Positions 27,389 through 35,853 of a stretch of DNA of 36,208 bases are shown piece after piece. This DNA is from Planctomycetaceae bacterium (lineage in GTDB: Bacteria; Planctomycetota; Planctomycetia; Pirellulales; UBA1268): positions 1 to 36,208 of the forward strand of contig JAIXPT010000351.1 in assembly GCA_027486095.1 (NCBI GenBank), read 5' to 3'. Made by a program: the position numbers and the translations under genes. Below the pieces are notes generated by a model that saw only the letters and a program-made list of their open reading frames with translations, was not told where the DNA came from and made no database searches. Every line of letters starts with the position of its first letter. Position 1 is the stretch's first letter.

Positions 27389-28486
27389 TTAACGCACCAC
27401 CCGTGCCCCGCCGCCCTTGATTTGTTTCTCGACCTCGGCCCGGGTGGCCATCGAGGTGTCGCCCGGGGTGGTGCTCGCGAGGGCGCCGTGGGCGGCGCCG
27501 TATTCAACCGCCTTCTGCGGGCAGTTGAACTCCAGAAACCCGAAGGCCAGGCCGCTGGCGAAGCTGTCGCCGCCGCCGACGCGGTCGAGGATCTCGAGCT
27601 CGGGATATTTGCGGCTGTCGTAAAACGTCCCCTCGTGCCAGCAGATCGCGCTCCAGTCGTTCTTCGTGGCCGTGATCACGCGGCGAAGCGTCGTGGCCGC
27701 CACCTTGAAATTGGGAAACTCCTTCACGGCCTTCTCGATCATCTTCTTGAAGGCGTCGGTCTCGATCTCGCTGATGGCATGATCGACTCCCTCGACCTCG
27801 AACCCGAGCGAGGCCGTGAAGTCTTCCTCGTTGCCGATCATCACATCGACGTACTTCGCGATCTCGCGATTGACCTCGCGGGCCTTCGCCTGGCCGCCGA
27901 TGCTCTTCCAGAGGCTCGGGCGGTAATTCAGGTCGTACGACACGACCGTGCCATGCTTCTTCGCCGCCTTCACAGCCTCGACCGTGAGCGCCGCCGTCGT
28001 CTCCGAGAGGGCCGCGAAGATGCCGCCGGTGTGAAACCAGCGCACGCCGAGCTTTCCAAAGAGATGCTCCCAATCCACGTCGCCCGGCTTGAGCTGGCTG
28101 GCCGCCGTGTTGCCCCGGTCGGGCACGCCGACGGCGCCACGGATACCGAAGCCCCGCTCGGTGAAGTTGAGCCCGTTGCGCACGCTCCGCCCGATGCCGT
28201 CATCCGCCCGCCACTGGATGAAATCGGTGCACACGCCCCCCTGCATGATGAAGTCTTCGATGAGGTGCCCCACCTCGTTGTCCACGAACGCCGTGACGAC
28301 GGCCGTCTTCAAACCAAAACACTTCCGCAGGCCGCGGGCCACGTTGTATTCGCCGCCCCCTTCCCAGGCGTCGAAGTGGCGGGCCGTGCGGATTCGCCCC
28401 TCGCCGGGATCGAGGCGGAGCATGATCTCGCCGAGCGAGACTTCGTCGAACGTGCAGGCTTCACGAGCTTTTAAGGGGAGGGCCAA
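27389..28486 (-). CDS. PfkB-family sugar kinase (2-keto-3-deoxygluconate kinase-like)
   Basis: A 365-residue ribokinase-fold enzyme that should phosphorylate a sugar or sugar acid with ATP. It opens with VSLGEIMLRLDPGEGRI, then GGGEYNVARGL (sugar binding), and near residue 300 DRVGGGDSFASGLAFGF, the PfkB anion-hole and catalytic-base motif. The KdgK-like assignment is from overall resemblance and the two dehydrogenases upstream; other PfkB substrates are possible. The start is TTG 28486: a GGAG site lies eight bases upstream, and the next in-frame ATG would remove the first conserved strand. A palindromic element lies between it and the Ldh gene. Confidence 0.85.
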   Translation of the reverse strand: MALPLKAREACTFDEVSLGEIMLRLDPGEGRIRTARHFDAWEGGGEYNVARGLRKCFGLKTAVVTAFVDNEVGHLIEDFIMQGGVCTDFIQWRADDGIGRSVRNGLNFTERGFGIRGAVGVPDRGNTAASQLKPGDVDWEHLFGKLGVRWFHTGGIFAALSETTAALTVEAVKAAKKHGTVVSYDLNYRPSLWKSIGGQAKAREVNREIAKYVDVMIGNEEDFTASLGFEVEGVDHAISEIETDAFKKMIEKAVKEFPNFKVAATTLRRVITATKNDWSAICWHEGTFYDSRKYPELEILDRVGGGDSFASGLAFGFLEFNCPQKAVEYGAAHGALASTTPGDTSMATRAEVEKQIKGGGARVVR

Positions 28487-28548
28487 CGGTGTGTCTCCGA
28501 CTTCAGATGTGGGTTTGATCGCAATTTGCGGTGGGCTCGCGCTTTCCT

Positions 28549-28632
28549 GGAAGCCCGAGGCGTGAGCCGAAGGGAATTCGCGTGGCTTTGTCGTGCGAGG
28601 CAGTCCTCTCGGCTTACGCCTCGGGCTTTCGG
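28549..28632. repeat. 84-bp palindromic element, copy 2
   Basis: The left arm starts at 28549 (GGAAGCCCGAGGCGTGAGCC) and the inverted arm ends at 28632, around a centre of about 35 bases. It is closely similar over its full length to 5536-5619. It lies between the Ldh-family and kinase genes of a likely operon, where it could affect mRNA processing. Confidence 0.82.
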
Positions 28633-28645
28633 ATAGCGGGATGCG

Positions 28646-29734
28646 TCAAGCGGTGGGAAGAGTGTCGATGTTGAATGCTGGCAGTCCTGCCTCGTGGGCG
28701 ATTTCGTTGAGGGCTTCGACTTCGGCCTTCGAGAAAAGCAGCCCCCCCGCCCTCTCGCTGCGGGCGGCGGCCTCGGCCTCGAGCTGGCCCGGGAGCATGC
28801 ACTGCTCGTTGCCATGGCCGAGGATATCGGCGAGCACGGCCTTCACGTTTTCGGCCTGCGAGCGGCCTTTTGCAAACACGCCGCTTGAAATCGCATCCGG
28901 ATGGATCACCTGGAAGAAGAACGCGCAGTTTTGCTTCTCCCCTGGAACGGCCGCGCGGCTGCGGAGCGTCGGGAGCGAGCCGCCGATGAACGCTGCCACG
29001 ATCTCGTTGATGAGCGAGAGCCCGTAGCCCTTGTGGTCGCCGAACGGGATCAGCGACACGGCCTTGTCGGGGTCGGTGGTCGGCTGGCCGTCCTTGTCTA
29101 CGGCGGCGTTCGGCGGCAGCGGCTTGCCCTCACGCCGAAACTGCTGCACGCGGCCCATCGCGATCACGCTCGTGGCCCAGTCGATCACGATCGGAAAGCC
29201 CACGGCCGCCGTCGTGGGAAAGCCCCACGAGTGCGGGTTGGTGCCGAGCGTGGGAAACTTGCCCTTGAACGGCACCACCTCGGCGAGCGACGCCGTGCAG
29301 TTCGTGTAGGCGATGTAGCCATTCTTCGCAGCCTCCATCACGTAGCCGCCGCCCCACAGATAGTGGAAGGCGTTGTCGATCGAGACCGTGCCCGTGCCGT
29401 AGGTGTCGGCGAGCTTCATGCAGGTGTCGAGCGCCTCCCAGGCGACGGCCTGGCCCAGCTTCTTGTTGCCGTCCCAGATCTCAGCCGCCTTGAACCGCGT
29501 GGGCACCTTCTTGATCGCCGCCTGGGGTGTGCAGCCGCCGGCCTTCGAGCCGAAGAGTTCGTCGAGGTGCAGGGCCTTGATCGCGTTGTGGGTGCGGATG
29601 CCGTGCTTCGTCGCGGCCGTCGCGAGCTTCGCGGCGTGCTCGGCCTCGGCGGCGTCGAAGCCCCGCTTCAGATAGGCCCCGCGCACGATCGCCTCGTGGG
29701 TGGCGACGGGGACGACATGAAATGTTTCAGGCAT
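28646..29734 (-). CDS. Ldh-family (malate/L-lactate type) NAD(P)-dependent dehydrogenase
   Basis: A 362-residue member of the L-sulfolactate/malate/ureidoglycolate dehydrogenase fold, which has its own NAD-binding architecture and no classical Rossmann motif. Visible family regions are ATKHGIRTHNAIKALHLDEL (the conserved H-G-x-x-x-H pattern near the N-terminus), GTNPHSWGFPT, IDWATSVIAMG and PFGDHKGYGLSLINEIV. The likely reaction is reversible oxidation of a 2-hydroxyacid to a 2-oxoacid; the substrate is unknown. ATG 29734 lies four bases after the stop of the D-2-hydroxyacid dehydrogenase gene, indicating co-transcription. The kinase follows 159 bases downstream, with a palindromic element between. 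Confidence 0.9.
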   Translation of the reverse strand: MPETFHVVPVATHEAIVRGAYLKRGFDAAEAEHAAKLATAATKHGIRTHNAIKALHLDELFGSKAGGCTPQAAIKKVPTRFKAAEIWDGNKKLGQAVAWEALDTCMKLADTYGTGTVSIDNAFHYLWGGGYVMEAAKNGYIAYTNCTASLAEVVPFKGKFPTLGTNPHSWGFPTTAAVGFPIVIDWATSVIAMGRVQQFRREGKPLPPNAAVDKDGQPTTDPDKAVSLIPFGDHKGYGLSLINEIVAAFIGGSLPTLRSRAAVPGEKQNCAFFFQVIHPDAISSGVFAKGRSQAENVKAVLADILGHGNEQCMLPGQLEAEAAARSERAGGLLFSKAEVEALNEIAHEAGLPAFNIDTLPTA

Positions 29735-29738
29735 GTTG

Positions 29739-30722
29739 TCAGACGACCTTCGTGACAGGGACTTCGGGATTCACCTGCGCGAGTGGCTTTTCGCCGCGCA
29801 TGGCGTTGATCAGGTTCGTGACGGCGGCAAGAGCCTGCCGCTGCACGCTTTCGTGCGTCCGCGAGCCGATGTGCGGCGTGACGACGCAGTTGGGCAGCTT
29901 CGTGAGCGGATGGTCGGGCCGCGGCGGCTCCTCGTCGAGCACGTCGGTGCCGTAGCCCCGCACCCGGCCGCTCTGCAGGGCCGCGGCGATGTCGGCCGTG
30001 TTCACGATCTCGCCGCGCGCGCAATTAAGAATGATCACGCCGGGCTTCATCTTTGCGATCGTCTCGCTTCGCACGAGATCGCGGGTCTCGGGCGTGAGGT
30101 TGGTATGCAGCGAGAGATAGTCGGCCTGCCGGAATACGTCGTCGATCGAGGCGGCCCGGGGAATGCCGTGCTCCTTGGCGAAGGCCTCGTCCCAGTAGAC
30201 GTCGTAACCGATCGGGTGCATGCCGAACGCCTTCGCGCGGATCGCCACCTCCTTGCCGATTCGCCCCATGCCGACGATGCCGATCGTCTTGTCGAGGAGC
30301 TCGTGGCCGGTCTGCCGCTTCCAGCCACCCGACCGTGTGGAATCAGTGTGGAAAAGAAAGTCCTTTTCGAGGGCGAGCAGGAGCAGAAACGTGTGCTCGG
30401 CCACGGTCGTGTGGTTCACGCCCGGGGTGAACAGGAGCGGGATGCCGAACTCCGTGCATGCCTTGACATCGATCTTGTCCACGCCGATGCCATACTTTGA
30501 AAGCACCCTGAGGCGGGGGCGTGCTTTTTCGAGCACCGCCCGCGTGATGCAATCATCGCCGCAGATGTAGCCGTCGAAATCGCCCACGAGCGCGAGCGTG
30601 TCGGCCTCCGAGAGCGGGCCCCGCGCGGTCACGAGCTCCCAGCCGGTGTCGGCAAGCTTCGTGTGGTGCTCGCCGGGAGTGTCTTGAAACGACGTGGTGG
30701 TGAGCAGGATACGGGGTGTCAT
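29739..30722 (-). CDS. D-isomer-specific 2-hydroxyacid dehydrogenase (SerA-like)
   Basis: A 327-residue NAD-dependent dehydrogenase. The nucleotide-binding motif is GIVGMGRIGKEVA. The catalytic triad is present: Arg in LNCARGEIV, Glu in LDEEPP and His in VTPHIGS. SKYGIGVDKID and NHTTVAEHTFLLLLAL are typical of phosphoglycerate-dehydrogenase relatives. There is no ACT or other regulatory C-terminal domain and the length is short, so a catabolic 2-hydroxyacid/2-ketoacid role is as likely as serine synthesis. It is first in a minus-strand cluster with the Ldh-type enzyme and the PfkB kinase. A GAGG lies nine bases before ATG 30722. Confidence 0.9.
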   Translation of the reverse strand: MTPRILLTTTSFQDTPGEHHTKLADTGWELVTARGPLSEADTLALVGDFDGYICGDDCITRAVLEKARPRLRVLSKYGIGVDKIDVKACTEFGIPLLFTPGVNHTTVAEHTFLLLLALEKDFLFHTDSTRSGGWKRQTGHELLDKTIGIVGMGRIGKEVAIRAKAFGMHPIGYDVYWDEAFAKEHGIPRAASIDDVFRQADYLSLHTNLTPETRDLVRSETIAKMKPGVIILNCARGEIVNTADIAAALQSGRVRGYGTDVLDEEPPRPDHPLTKLPNCVVTPHIGSRTHESVQRQALAAVTNLINAMRGEKPLAQVNPEVPVTKVV

Positions 30723-30807
30723 CGGTGGCCCTCGGACGCGTGAACAGCAGCAGAATACCTAATGATTCATGAGAATTTCGGCAATCGCACCCCAACCGCG
30801 GCCCGCC

Positions 30808-30981
30808 AGAAAGCCCGAGGCGTGAGCCGAGAGGATGCCCCTGCCGGATTCGACAGAGCTGGAGCTCCGTCGCTACAGAAAGCCCGAGGCGTGAGCCGAG
30901 AGGATGCCCGCCAGAAAGCCCGAGGCGTGAGCCGAGAGGATGCCCGCCAGAAAGCCCGAGGCGTGAGCCGAGAGGATGCCC
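30808..30981 (+). repeat. Array of four 33-bp direct repeats with an unrelated hairpin module
   Basis: Four identical 33-base units start at 30808, 30877, 30913 and 30949 (each AGAAAGCCCGAGGCGTGAGC then CGAGAGGATGCCC). The last three are spaced 36 bases apart with 3-base gaps. Between units 1 and 2 lies a 33-base module (30844-30876) of the other hairpin family. The units match one arm of the 84-bp element. The array sits between the 3' end of the gene at 30984 and the dehydrogenase at 30722. Confidence 0.9.
30852..30871 (-). repeat. Hairpin repeat, GAGCTC-stem variant
   Basis: GACAGAGCTGGAGCTCCGTC can fold into a 9-bp stem with one mismatch pair or wobble. Its reverse complement, with flanks GTAGC and GAATC, matches the unit at 34550-34652 except for coordinated changes in the stem. 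Confidence 0.75.
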
Positions 30982-30983
30982 CC

Positions 30984-31589
30984 CTACAGCCGCCGCACGT
31001 TCTCAGCCACGAATGGCTCGAGCAGCGTCGCCACAGTGCCGTTCCACTTCCAGAGGTGGCAATATCGCCTCTCTCCCCCGCACCCCGTGGTCCCCGTCCG
31101 GTGGAGCCAATACGACTCGCCATCCCCGAGCGGATGGGCCGCAAACTCGGCATGCCGGGCTTGCGGCACGCGCATCTTCACCCAGCTCCAGTGGTTCACA
31201 TGCCCCAGGTGGGCCGGGTCGGGATGGTCTCTCGTCCAGTCGCGATACTCCCGCTCCGTGACGGCCACGATCCGCTCTCGCAGGCTCGCGCGCAACGGCT
31301 CATCATGAGCGAGCGAGTCTTCGACGACGGCGATGCCACCAGCCGACGTCGTGATCACGATCGCCGGATCGGGATCGCTGCCGCTCAGAGCCTCGGCCCG
31401 CCGCTCGGCAAGCAACGGCAACAGATCGTGATCGATCCACAGCGCGAGATGGGCGGCGAGAATCATCCGCTCGGCGGCAGCCGCGGCCGGCGGGGGTGCC
31501 CCGGCGGGGCCCGCCGGGCCTGGGCCGCGTCGCATGGCTGCGATGCGTTGCCTCAGGCCGGCGAGCCACTCGCGGGAGGCTTGGCTCAT
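30984..31589 (-). CDS. Conserved-looking cytoplasmic protein, function unknown
   Basis: A 201-residue protein with no signal peptide or membrane segment. After a Pro/Ala linker near residues 25-42 it is helical (ERMILAAHLALWIDHDLLPL). Then come AIVITTSAGGIAVVEDSL and an aromatic/His-rich half (REYRDWTRDHPDPAHLGHVN, NHWSWVKMRV, SYWLHRTGTTGCGGERRYCH, LWKWNG). The CGGERRYCH segment could bind metal, but this is only suggestive. I do not recognise the family. ATG 31589 is chosen because it overlaps the stop of the small exported protein as ATGA, implying translational coupling. The TAG stop is two bases from the repeat array. Confidence 0.7.
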   Translation of the reverse strand: MSQASREWLAGLRQRIAAMRRGPGPAGPAGAPPPAAAAAERMILAAHLALWIDHDLLPLLAERRAEALSGSDPDPAIVITTSAGGIAVVEDSLAHDEPLRASLRERIVAVTEREYRDWTRDHPDPAHLGHVNHWSWVKMRVPQARHAEFAAHPLGDGESYWLHRTGTTGCGGERRYCHLWKWNGTVATLLEPFVAENVRRL

Positions 31590-31768
31590 CGACCAAACTG
31601 CTGGCGGAGCCATTCGTTCTTGCGGCGCTCGAGCTCGATCAGCTTCGACACCGGGCCCTTGCGGGCGGCGTCAACCGACTGCCGGGCGGCACGGTTCTGC
31701 GAGGCGTCGGCGACACCGACGAGGAACATGCTGGACACGATGGCGGCGAGAAGCGCGAGGCGAATCAT
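31586..31768 (-). CDS. Small exported protein, 60 residues, function unknown
   Basis: ATG 31768 is preceded by AGGAG seven bases upstream, one of the best ribosome sites in the window. The product starts with a signal peptide (MIRLALLAAIVSSMFLVGVA, likely cleaved after DA-S). The mature peptide of about 38 residues is basic and helical (KLIELERRKNEWLRQQFGR). Its TGA stop overlaps the ATG of the next gene. No family is recognised; the strong site, signal peptide and coupling support a real gene. Confidence 0.65.
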   Translation of the reverse strand: MIRLALLAAIVSSMFLVGVADASQNRAARQSVDAARKGPVSKLIELERRKNEWLRQQFGR

Positions 31769-31917
31769 GGGAAAACTCCTGTCGTTGCCGACGGTGAGGA
31801 AGGGATCGAAGTGAAGACCGAAAGGCGAGCCGTGTCGCGGTGACAGAACGCCACCGCGGGAAGGACGTTTTAGTGATCGACCTCGACGACCAGGCTTTTC
31901 AGGAAAGCTGGGCGAGT

Positions 31918-34509
31918 TCAGGTTGTGCGACGTTTTCCATCCGTGCGGGGCGATGCCGCCGCGAGCGGGTCGTCGGGCCAGGCGTGCTTGGGATAGCGGC
32001 GCCGGAGCTCTTTCTTGACCTGCGGATACGTGTTGGCCCAGAAGCTCGCCAGATCGTCGGTCACCTGCTGGGGCCGGTGGTTGGGCCCCAGAAGATGCAG
32101 GAGCACCGGCACCCGGCCGGCCGCCACGCGGGGCGTATCGCGCATGCCGAACAGTTCTTGAATGCGCACCGCCAGGATCGGTGGTTTGCCGGGCCCATAG
32201 GCGAGCCTGTGCCGCTTGCCGTGGGGGAGTTCGAGATCGACAGGCGCGAGCCGATCGATCTCCGCCAGCCGGTCGTAGCCGACCAGGGCCTGAATCGGCG
32301 CGAGCCAGTCCGCAGCCTGCACCTCGTCGAGCGACCGCAGCCCCGCGCAGAGATCGGGCAGACAGGCAGCAAGCGCCGCATCGTCGCAGCTCGGCAGGCC
32401 GAGATCGGGCAGCGAGGCGGCGAGCCACCGCACCCGGGCGAGGAATCTCCCGGCGGGCGAGTCGTCGCGCGGCTTGACGCGGTCGAAATCGGCCGCGGCC
32501 TCGCGCGCGAGCAGGCAGGCGGCCGCCGCCGCATCGGCAATCGGCACCGGCGTCTCGTCGAGCACGAGGTCGATCCATGCCGTGCGCCGCCGGGCCTCGA
32601 CCTGCCGCCGCCCCGGCTGATAGAGCAGCTCGTCGCCCGTCCGCAGGTTCGCCGCGGCCAGCGGCCCTTCCGTGAGCCAGTCGGCATCGATCGCCGAGGC
32701 CAGCCGCACGCGAGCCTCGCCACCGGCGTCGTCGATATCGATCGCGAGGAAGAGCGGCTCGTGCCGCACTCGAGAGCCGCCATCGAGCCGGATGCCCCGC
32801 CCGCCCACCATCGTGGCCCGGTCGGCCGCGCCCGGCCGCAGCCGCGCCACGCGATCCGGAAACGCCTCGAGGAGCGCCCGCAAGAGTGCCCTGGCGGGAT
32901 CGGCCGCCCGGGCCGCGTGCGGCGCGTCCACCAGCCGATACAGCTGCTCGGCCGCCCGCAGCACGGCCCCTGCCCCACCGGGATGAAGCTCGAAATCGGC
33001 GTCGTCGAACCGGATTCCCTCGTGGAAGGCCTGCAGGGCCACGACACGATCGACCACGTCGCTGCGCGTGCGCACATTGAGCCGATCGCGCGGCCCGCGC
33101 CGGGCATGGCCTGCCGCACGAAAGGGATCGCGCTCCGAGAGCAAAGCCGCCGCGATCGAGGCTTCACGCAGCACGCCATACGCGGCCCCGGCGAGCAAGA
33201 GCCGCGCGAGCCGTGGATGGGCCGGTAGCCGCACGATGGCCTGCCCGAGAGGCGAGAGCCGGGTCGGGGGCCGAGCGTCGTCGGGCTCGAGCGCGCCGAG
33301 CCGCACGAGCAGCGTGCGGGCGTGGCCCACGGTCTCAGGCGGCGGCTGATCGAGCCAGGGAAACTCGCCCCGCTCGCCGACCGCAAGCAGTTGCAGGAGC
33401 GACCCGGCAAAGTCACCGCGGGCGATTTCCGGCGTCTCGGCGGCGGGGCGGTGATGGTGCGCGGCCTCGTCCCAGAGCCGCCAGCAGACGCCCGGCGCCG
33501 TGCGGCCAGCGCGGCCCGCCCGCTGATCGGCCGCGGCCTTCGAGATCGGCACGCGCTCGAGACGCGGCAGGCTTGTGGCGGCACTCACGCGCAGCTGCCG
33601 GGCGAGCCCTGAATCGACGACGGCGGTCACGCCGGAGATCGTCAGCGATGTTTCGGCCACGTTCGTGGCGAGGATGATCTTGCGGCGGCCCAGGTCGGCG
33701 AGCACTCGATCCTGGGCTTCGGGTGGCAGGTCGCCGAACAGCGGCAAGAGGGCATGCCCCTCGCGGTCGGCGAGCGCTGTGAGGGCCTGCTCGCACCGCA
33801 TGATCTCGCCCACCCCCGGCAGAAACACGAGCAGATGGCCGTCAGTCGTCCGCAATGCGTCGCCCACGGCCGCCACCACGAGGTCCACGAGCTCGCGCTG
33901 CTCGCCCCTGCGGCCGTAGCGGATTTCGACGGGATACATCCGCCCCGTGGCCGACACGATCGGGCATGCACCGGCCTGCCCCGCGAGTAGCCGGGCGACG
34001 GGCTCCGCCGCGAGCGTGGCACTCATGACGACGATGCGCAGATCGGGCCGCACGGTCTCGCGCGCTCTCAGCAAGAGCCCGAGCACGAGATCCATCTCGA
34101 CGGTGCGTTCGTGAAACTCGTCGAGCACGACCGCCGCGATCCCCTCGAGCGCGGCGTCTGCGAGCAGCCGGCGCAGCATGATGCCGGTCGTCTCGACGAC
34201 GAGCCGCGTGCCGCGGCTCACCCGTGCGTCAAACCGCACCTGGTAGCCCACCTCGCCGCCGAGCGCCACGCCGCGCAGCCGCGCGATCTGGTGGGCCACG
34301 GCCCGCGCGGCCAGCCGCCGCGGCTGGAGGAGCACGACTTTCCCAGGTGCGGCGACATCATCAAGAATCGCAGCCGGCACGAGCATCGTCTTGCCCGAGC
34401 CCGGCGGCGCCGTCACGACCACCGCGCCGCCCCGCGATGCCGCGACGACCTCGTCGAGCACATCGGCGACAGGCAGATCACGGAGCGATGCGGCAGAGAA
34501 ATCAGGCAT
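31918..34509 (-). CDS. hrpB: ATP-dependent RNA helicase HrpB
   Basis: An 863-residue DEAH/RHA-type helicase, a little longer than typical HrpB (about 820). Walker A APPGSGKT has its lysine at residue 40. Motif II DEFHER lies near 126-131, motif III is VVMSATL, and motif VI contains QRAGRAGRTAPG near residue 328. The C-terminal HrpB domain is clear, with AYGPGKPPILAVRIQELFGM, GPNHRPQQVTDDLASFW and KKELRRRYPKHAWPDDP. The cellular substrate of bacterial HrpB is not settled. ATG 34509 is chosen because the family N-terminus (FSAASLRDLPV) follows. The open frame continues upstream only through intergenic repeats and into the divergent oxidase gene. Confidence 0.93.
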   Translation of the reverse strand: MPDFSAASLRDLPVADVLDEVVAASRGGAVVVTAPPGSGKTMLVPAAILDDVAAPGKVVLLQPRRLAARAVAHQIARLRGVALGGEVGYQVRFDARVSRGTRLVVETTGIMLRRLLADAALEGIAAVVLDEFHERTVEMDLVLGLLLRARETVRPDLRIVVMSATLAAEPVARLLAGQAGACPIVSATGRMYPVEIRYGRRGEQRELVDLVVAAVGDALRTTDGHLLVFLPGVGEIMRCEQALTALADREGHALLPLFGDLPPEAQDRVLADLGRRKIILATNVAETSLTISGVTAVVDSGLARQLRVSAATSLPRLERVPISKAAADQRAGRAGRTAPGVCWRLWDEAAHHHRPAAETPEIARGDFAGSLLQLLAVGERGEFPWLDQPPPETVGHARTLLVRLGALEPDDARPPTRLSPLGQAIVRLPAHPRLARLLLAGAAYGVLREASIAAALLSERDPFRAAGHARRGPRDRLNVRTRSDVVDRVVALQAFHEGIRFDDADFELHPGGAGAVLRAAEQLYRLVDAPHAARAADPARALLRALLEAFPDRVARLRPGAADRATMVGGRGIRLDGGSRVRHEPLFLAIDIDDAGGEARVRLASAIDADWLTEGPLAAANLRTGDELLYQPGRRQVEARRRTAWIDLVLDETPVPIADAAAAACLLAREAAADFDRVKPRDDSPAGRFLARVRWLAASLPDLGLPSCDDAALAACLPDLCAGLRSLDEVQAADWLAPIQALVGYDRLAEIDRLAPVDLELPHGKRHRLAYGPGKPPILAVRIQELFGMRDTPRVAAGRVPVLLHLLGPNHRPQQVTDDLASFWANTYPQVKKELRRRYPKHAWPDDPLAAASPRTDGKRRTT

Positions 34510-34549
34510 CCCGGCATCGTACCGCCGCGCCGGCCCTGCGGGCTCCCCC

Positions 34550-34652
34550 GTAGCGACGGGCCTCCAGGCCTGTCGAATGGGCCGTGTAGCGACGGGCCTC
34601 CAGGCCTGTCGAATGGTCGGCGTAGCGACGGGCCTCCAGGCCTGTCGAATGG
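34550..34652 (+). repeat. Three tandem 31-bp hairpin repeats with 36-bp period
   Basis: Near-identical units start at 34550, 34586 and 34622, each GTAGC followed by GACGGGCCTCCAGGCCTGTC and GAATGG. The 20-base core forms a 9-bp stem with one G-T pair. The spacers are 5 bases. The array lies between divergently transcribed hrpB and the oxidase gene. Confidence 0.9.
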
Positions 34653-34705
34653 ACAGAGCTGGAGCTCTGTCCCTACGTTCCGACTCGACAGCGCTGGCGC
34701 TCCGG
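34651..34705. repeat. Two further hairpins of the same family
   Basis: At 34651-34672 is a perfect 22-base palindrome (10-bp stem, GG loop; core GACAGAGCTGGAGCTCTGTC), followed by CCTACG. At 34686-34705 is CGACAGCGCTGGCGCTCCGG, with a 5-bp AGCGC/GCGCT stem and decayed outer part. Both lie 15-70 bases before the oxidase ATG. Confidence 0.8.
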
Positions 34706-34719
34706 TAAGATCCGTCTCC

Positions 34720-35853
34720 ATGCAACGCTTCGACGTGATCGTCGTGGGGCTCGGCGGCATCGGCAGTGCCGCCGCCTTTCATCTCGCATCGCGGGGCGCC
34801 CGCGTGCTCGGCCTCGATCGCTTCCCGATCGCCCACGATCGCGGGAGCTCGCACGGGCAGACGCGGCTCATACGGCTCGCCTACTTCGAGCACCCCGACT
34901 ACGTGCCCTTGCTGCGGCGGGCCTACGCCCTGTGGCATGACCTCGAAGCCCGCACGGGCGAGCCACTGCTCGTGGAATCGGGCCTGCTCATGGCGGGTCC
35001 GGGAGACGGTCCGGTGATCACCGGGGCGCTCGCGTCCGCCGCCGCGCACGGCCTCGACGTCGAGCGGCTCACGGCGAGGGAGGCATGCAACCGCTGGCCG
35101 GTGTTCGCGCTACCGGGCTCGTGGGAGGCGGTGCACGAGCGGCAGGCCGGCTATCTCTTCGTGGAGCGGTGTGTCGCGGCCCATGCGGCCGCGGCCGAGC
35201 GGGCCGGAGCCACGCTCGAGACGGCCGTGCAGGTGCATGGCTGGCGCACTGACGGCGATGGAGTCATCGTGACGACCGACCGTGGCGAGTGGGCCGCCGA
35301 TCGGCTCGTGCTCGCCCCCGGGCCGTGGGCCGCGGGGCTCCTGCAGCTTCCCGCCCTTGGCCTCAGCGTGCTGCGCAAGTCGCTCTTCTGGTATCGGCCC
35401 GCCGCAGCAGCGTCGCCGTCGCTTGCCGCCGGGGCCTGCCCGTGCTTCGCCTTCGATGCCCCGGCCGGTTTCTTCTACGGCTTCCCGAGCATCGACGCCC
35501 GGGGCGTGAAGATCGCCGAGCACTCAGGCGGTCGCCCCGTCGCAGATCCGCTCAACGTCGATCGCACTGTGGACGCCGCTGAAGAACACGCCATCGAGTC
35601 GGTTATTGCCTCCCATCTGCCGACGCTCGGGTCCTCACGGGCCGATCACGCCGTGTGTCTCTACACGATGTCGCCCGACCACCACTTCGTCGTCGGCCTC
35701 CATCCAGACCACGATCGCGTGGCCATCGCCGCCGGTTTCTCGGGCCACGGCTTCAAATTCGCCAGCGTGATGGGCGAAGCCCTTGCGGATCTCGCACTCA
35801 CCGCCTCCACCCCGCTCCCACTCGGCTTCCTCTCGCCAAGACGGTTCTGCTAA
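34720..35853 (+). CDS. FAD-dependent sarcosine oxidase / N-methyl amino acid oxidase
   Basis: A 377-residue amine oxidase of the monomeric sarcosine oxidase (MSOX/MTOX) type, which oxidises an N-methyl amino acid and produces H2O2. The FAD-binding motif is VVGLGGIGSAAAFHLASRG (residues 7-25), followed by GSSHGQTRLIRLAY as in MSOX. C313 in VCLYTMSPDHHFVVGLHPDH matches the cysteine that carries covalent FAD (C315 in Bacillus MSOX). IAAGFSGHGFKFASVMGE is the C-terminal family signature. The substrate within the family cannot be fixed. It is divergent from hrpB, and the 210-base gap is filled mostly by hairpin repeats. No clear ribosome site is seen. Confidence 0.9.
   Translation: MQRFDVIVVGLGGIGSAAAFHLASRGARVLGLDRFPIAHDRGSSHGQTRLIRLAYFEHPDYVPLLRRAYALWHDLEARTGEPLLVESGLLMAGPGDGPVITGALASAAAHGLDVERLTAREACNRWPVFALPGSWEAVHERQAGYLFVERCVAAHAAAAERAGATLETAVQVHGWRTDGDGVIVTTDRGEWAADRLVLAPGPWAAGLLQLPALGLSVLRKSLFWYRPAAAASPSLAAGACPCFAFDAPAGFFYGFPSIDARGVKIAEHSGGRPVADPLNVDRTVDAAEEHAIESVIASHLPTLGSSRADHAVCLYTMSPDHHFVVGLHPDHDRVAIAAGFSGHGFKFASVMGEALADLALTASTPLPLGFLSPRRFC

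Noticed and set aside
30808-30981. CRISPR-like array
   Set aside because: The units are 33 bases with 3-base spacers and there are no cas genes; the same unit occurs elsewhere as part of an inverted element.
34550-34652. CRISPR-like array or protein-coding repeat
   Set aside because: Spacers of 5 bases are far too short for CRISPR, and the repeats lie between divergent genes with no gene frame of their own.
34510-35049. N-terminal extension of hrpB through the repeats to 35049
   Set aside because: The extension translates the 36-bp repeats (IRQAWRPVAT, three times) and the antisense of the oxidase gene; the HrpB family start fits ATG 34509.
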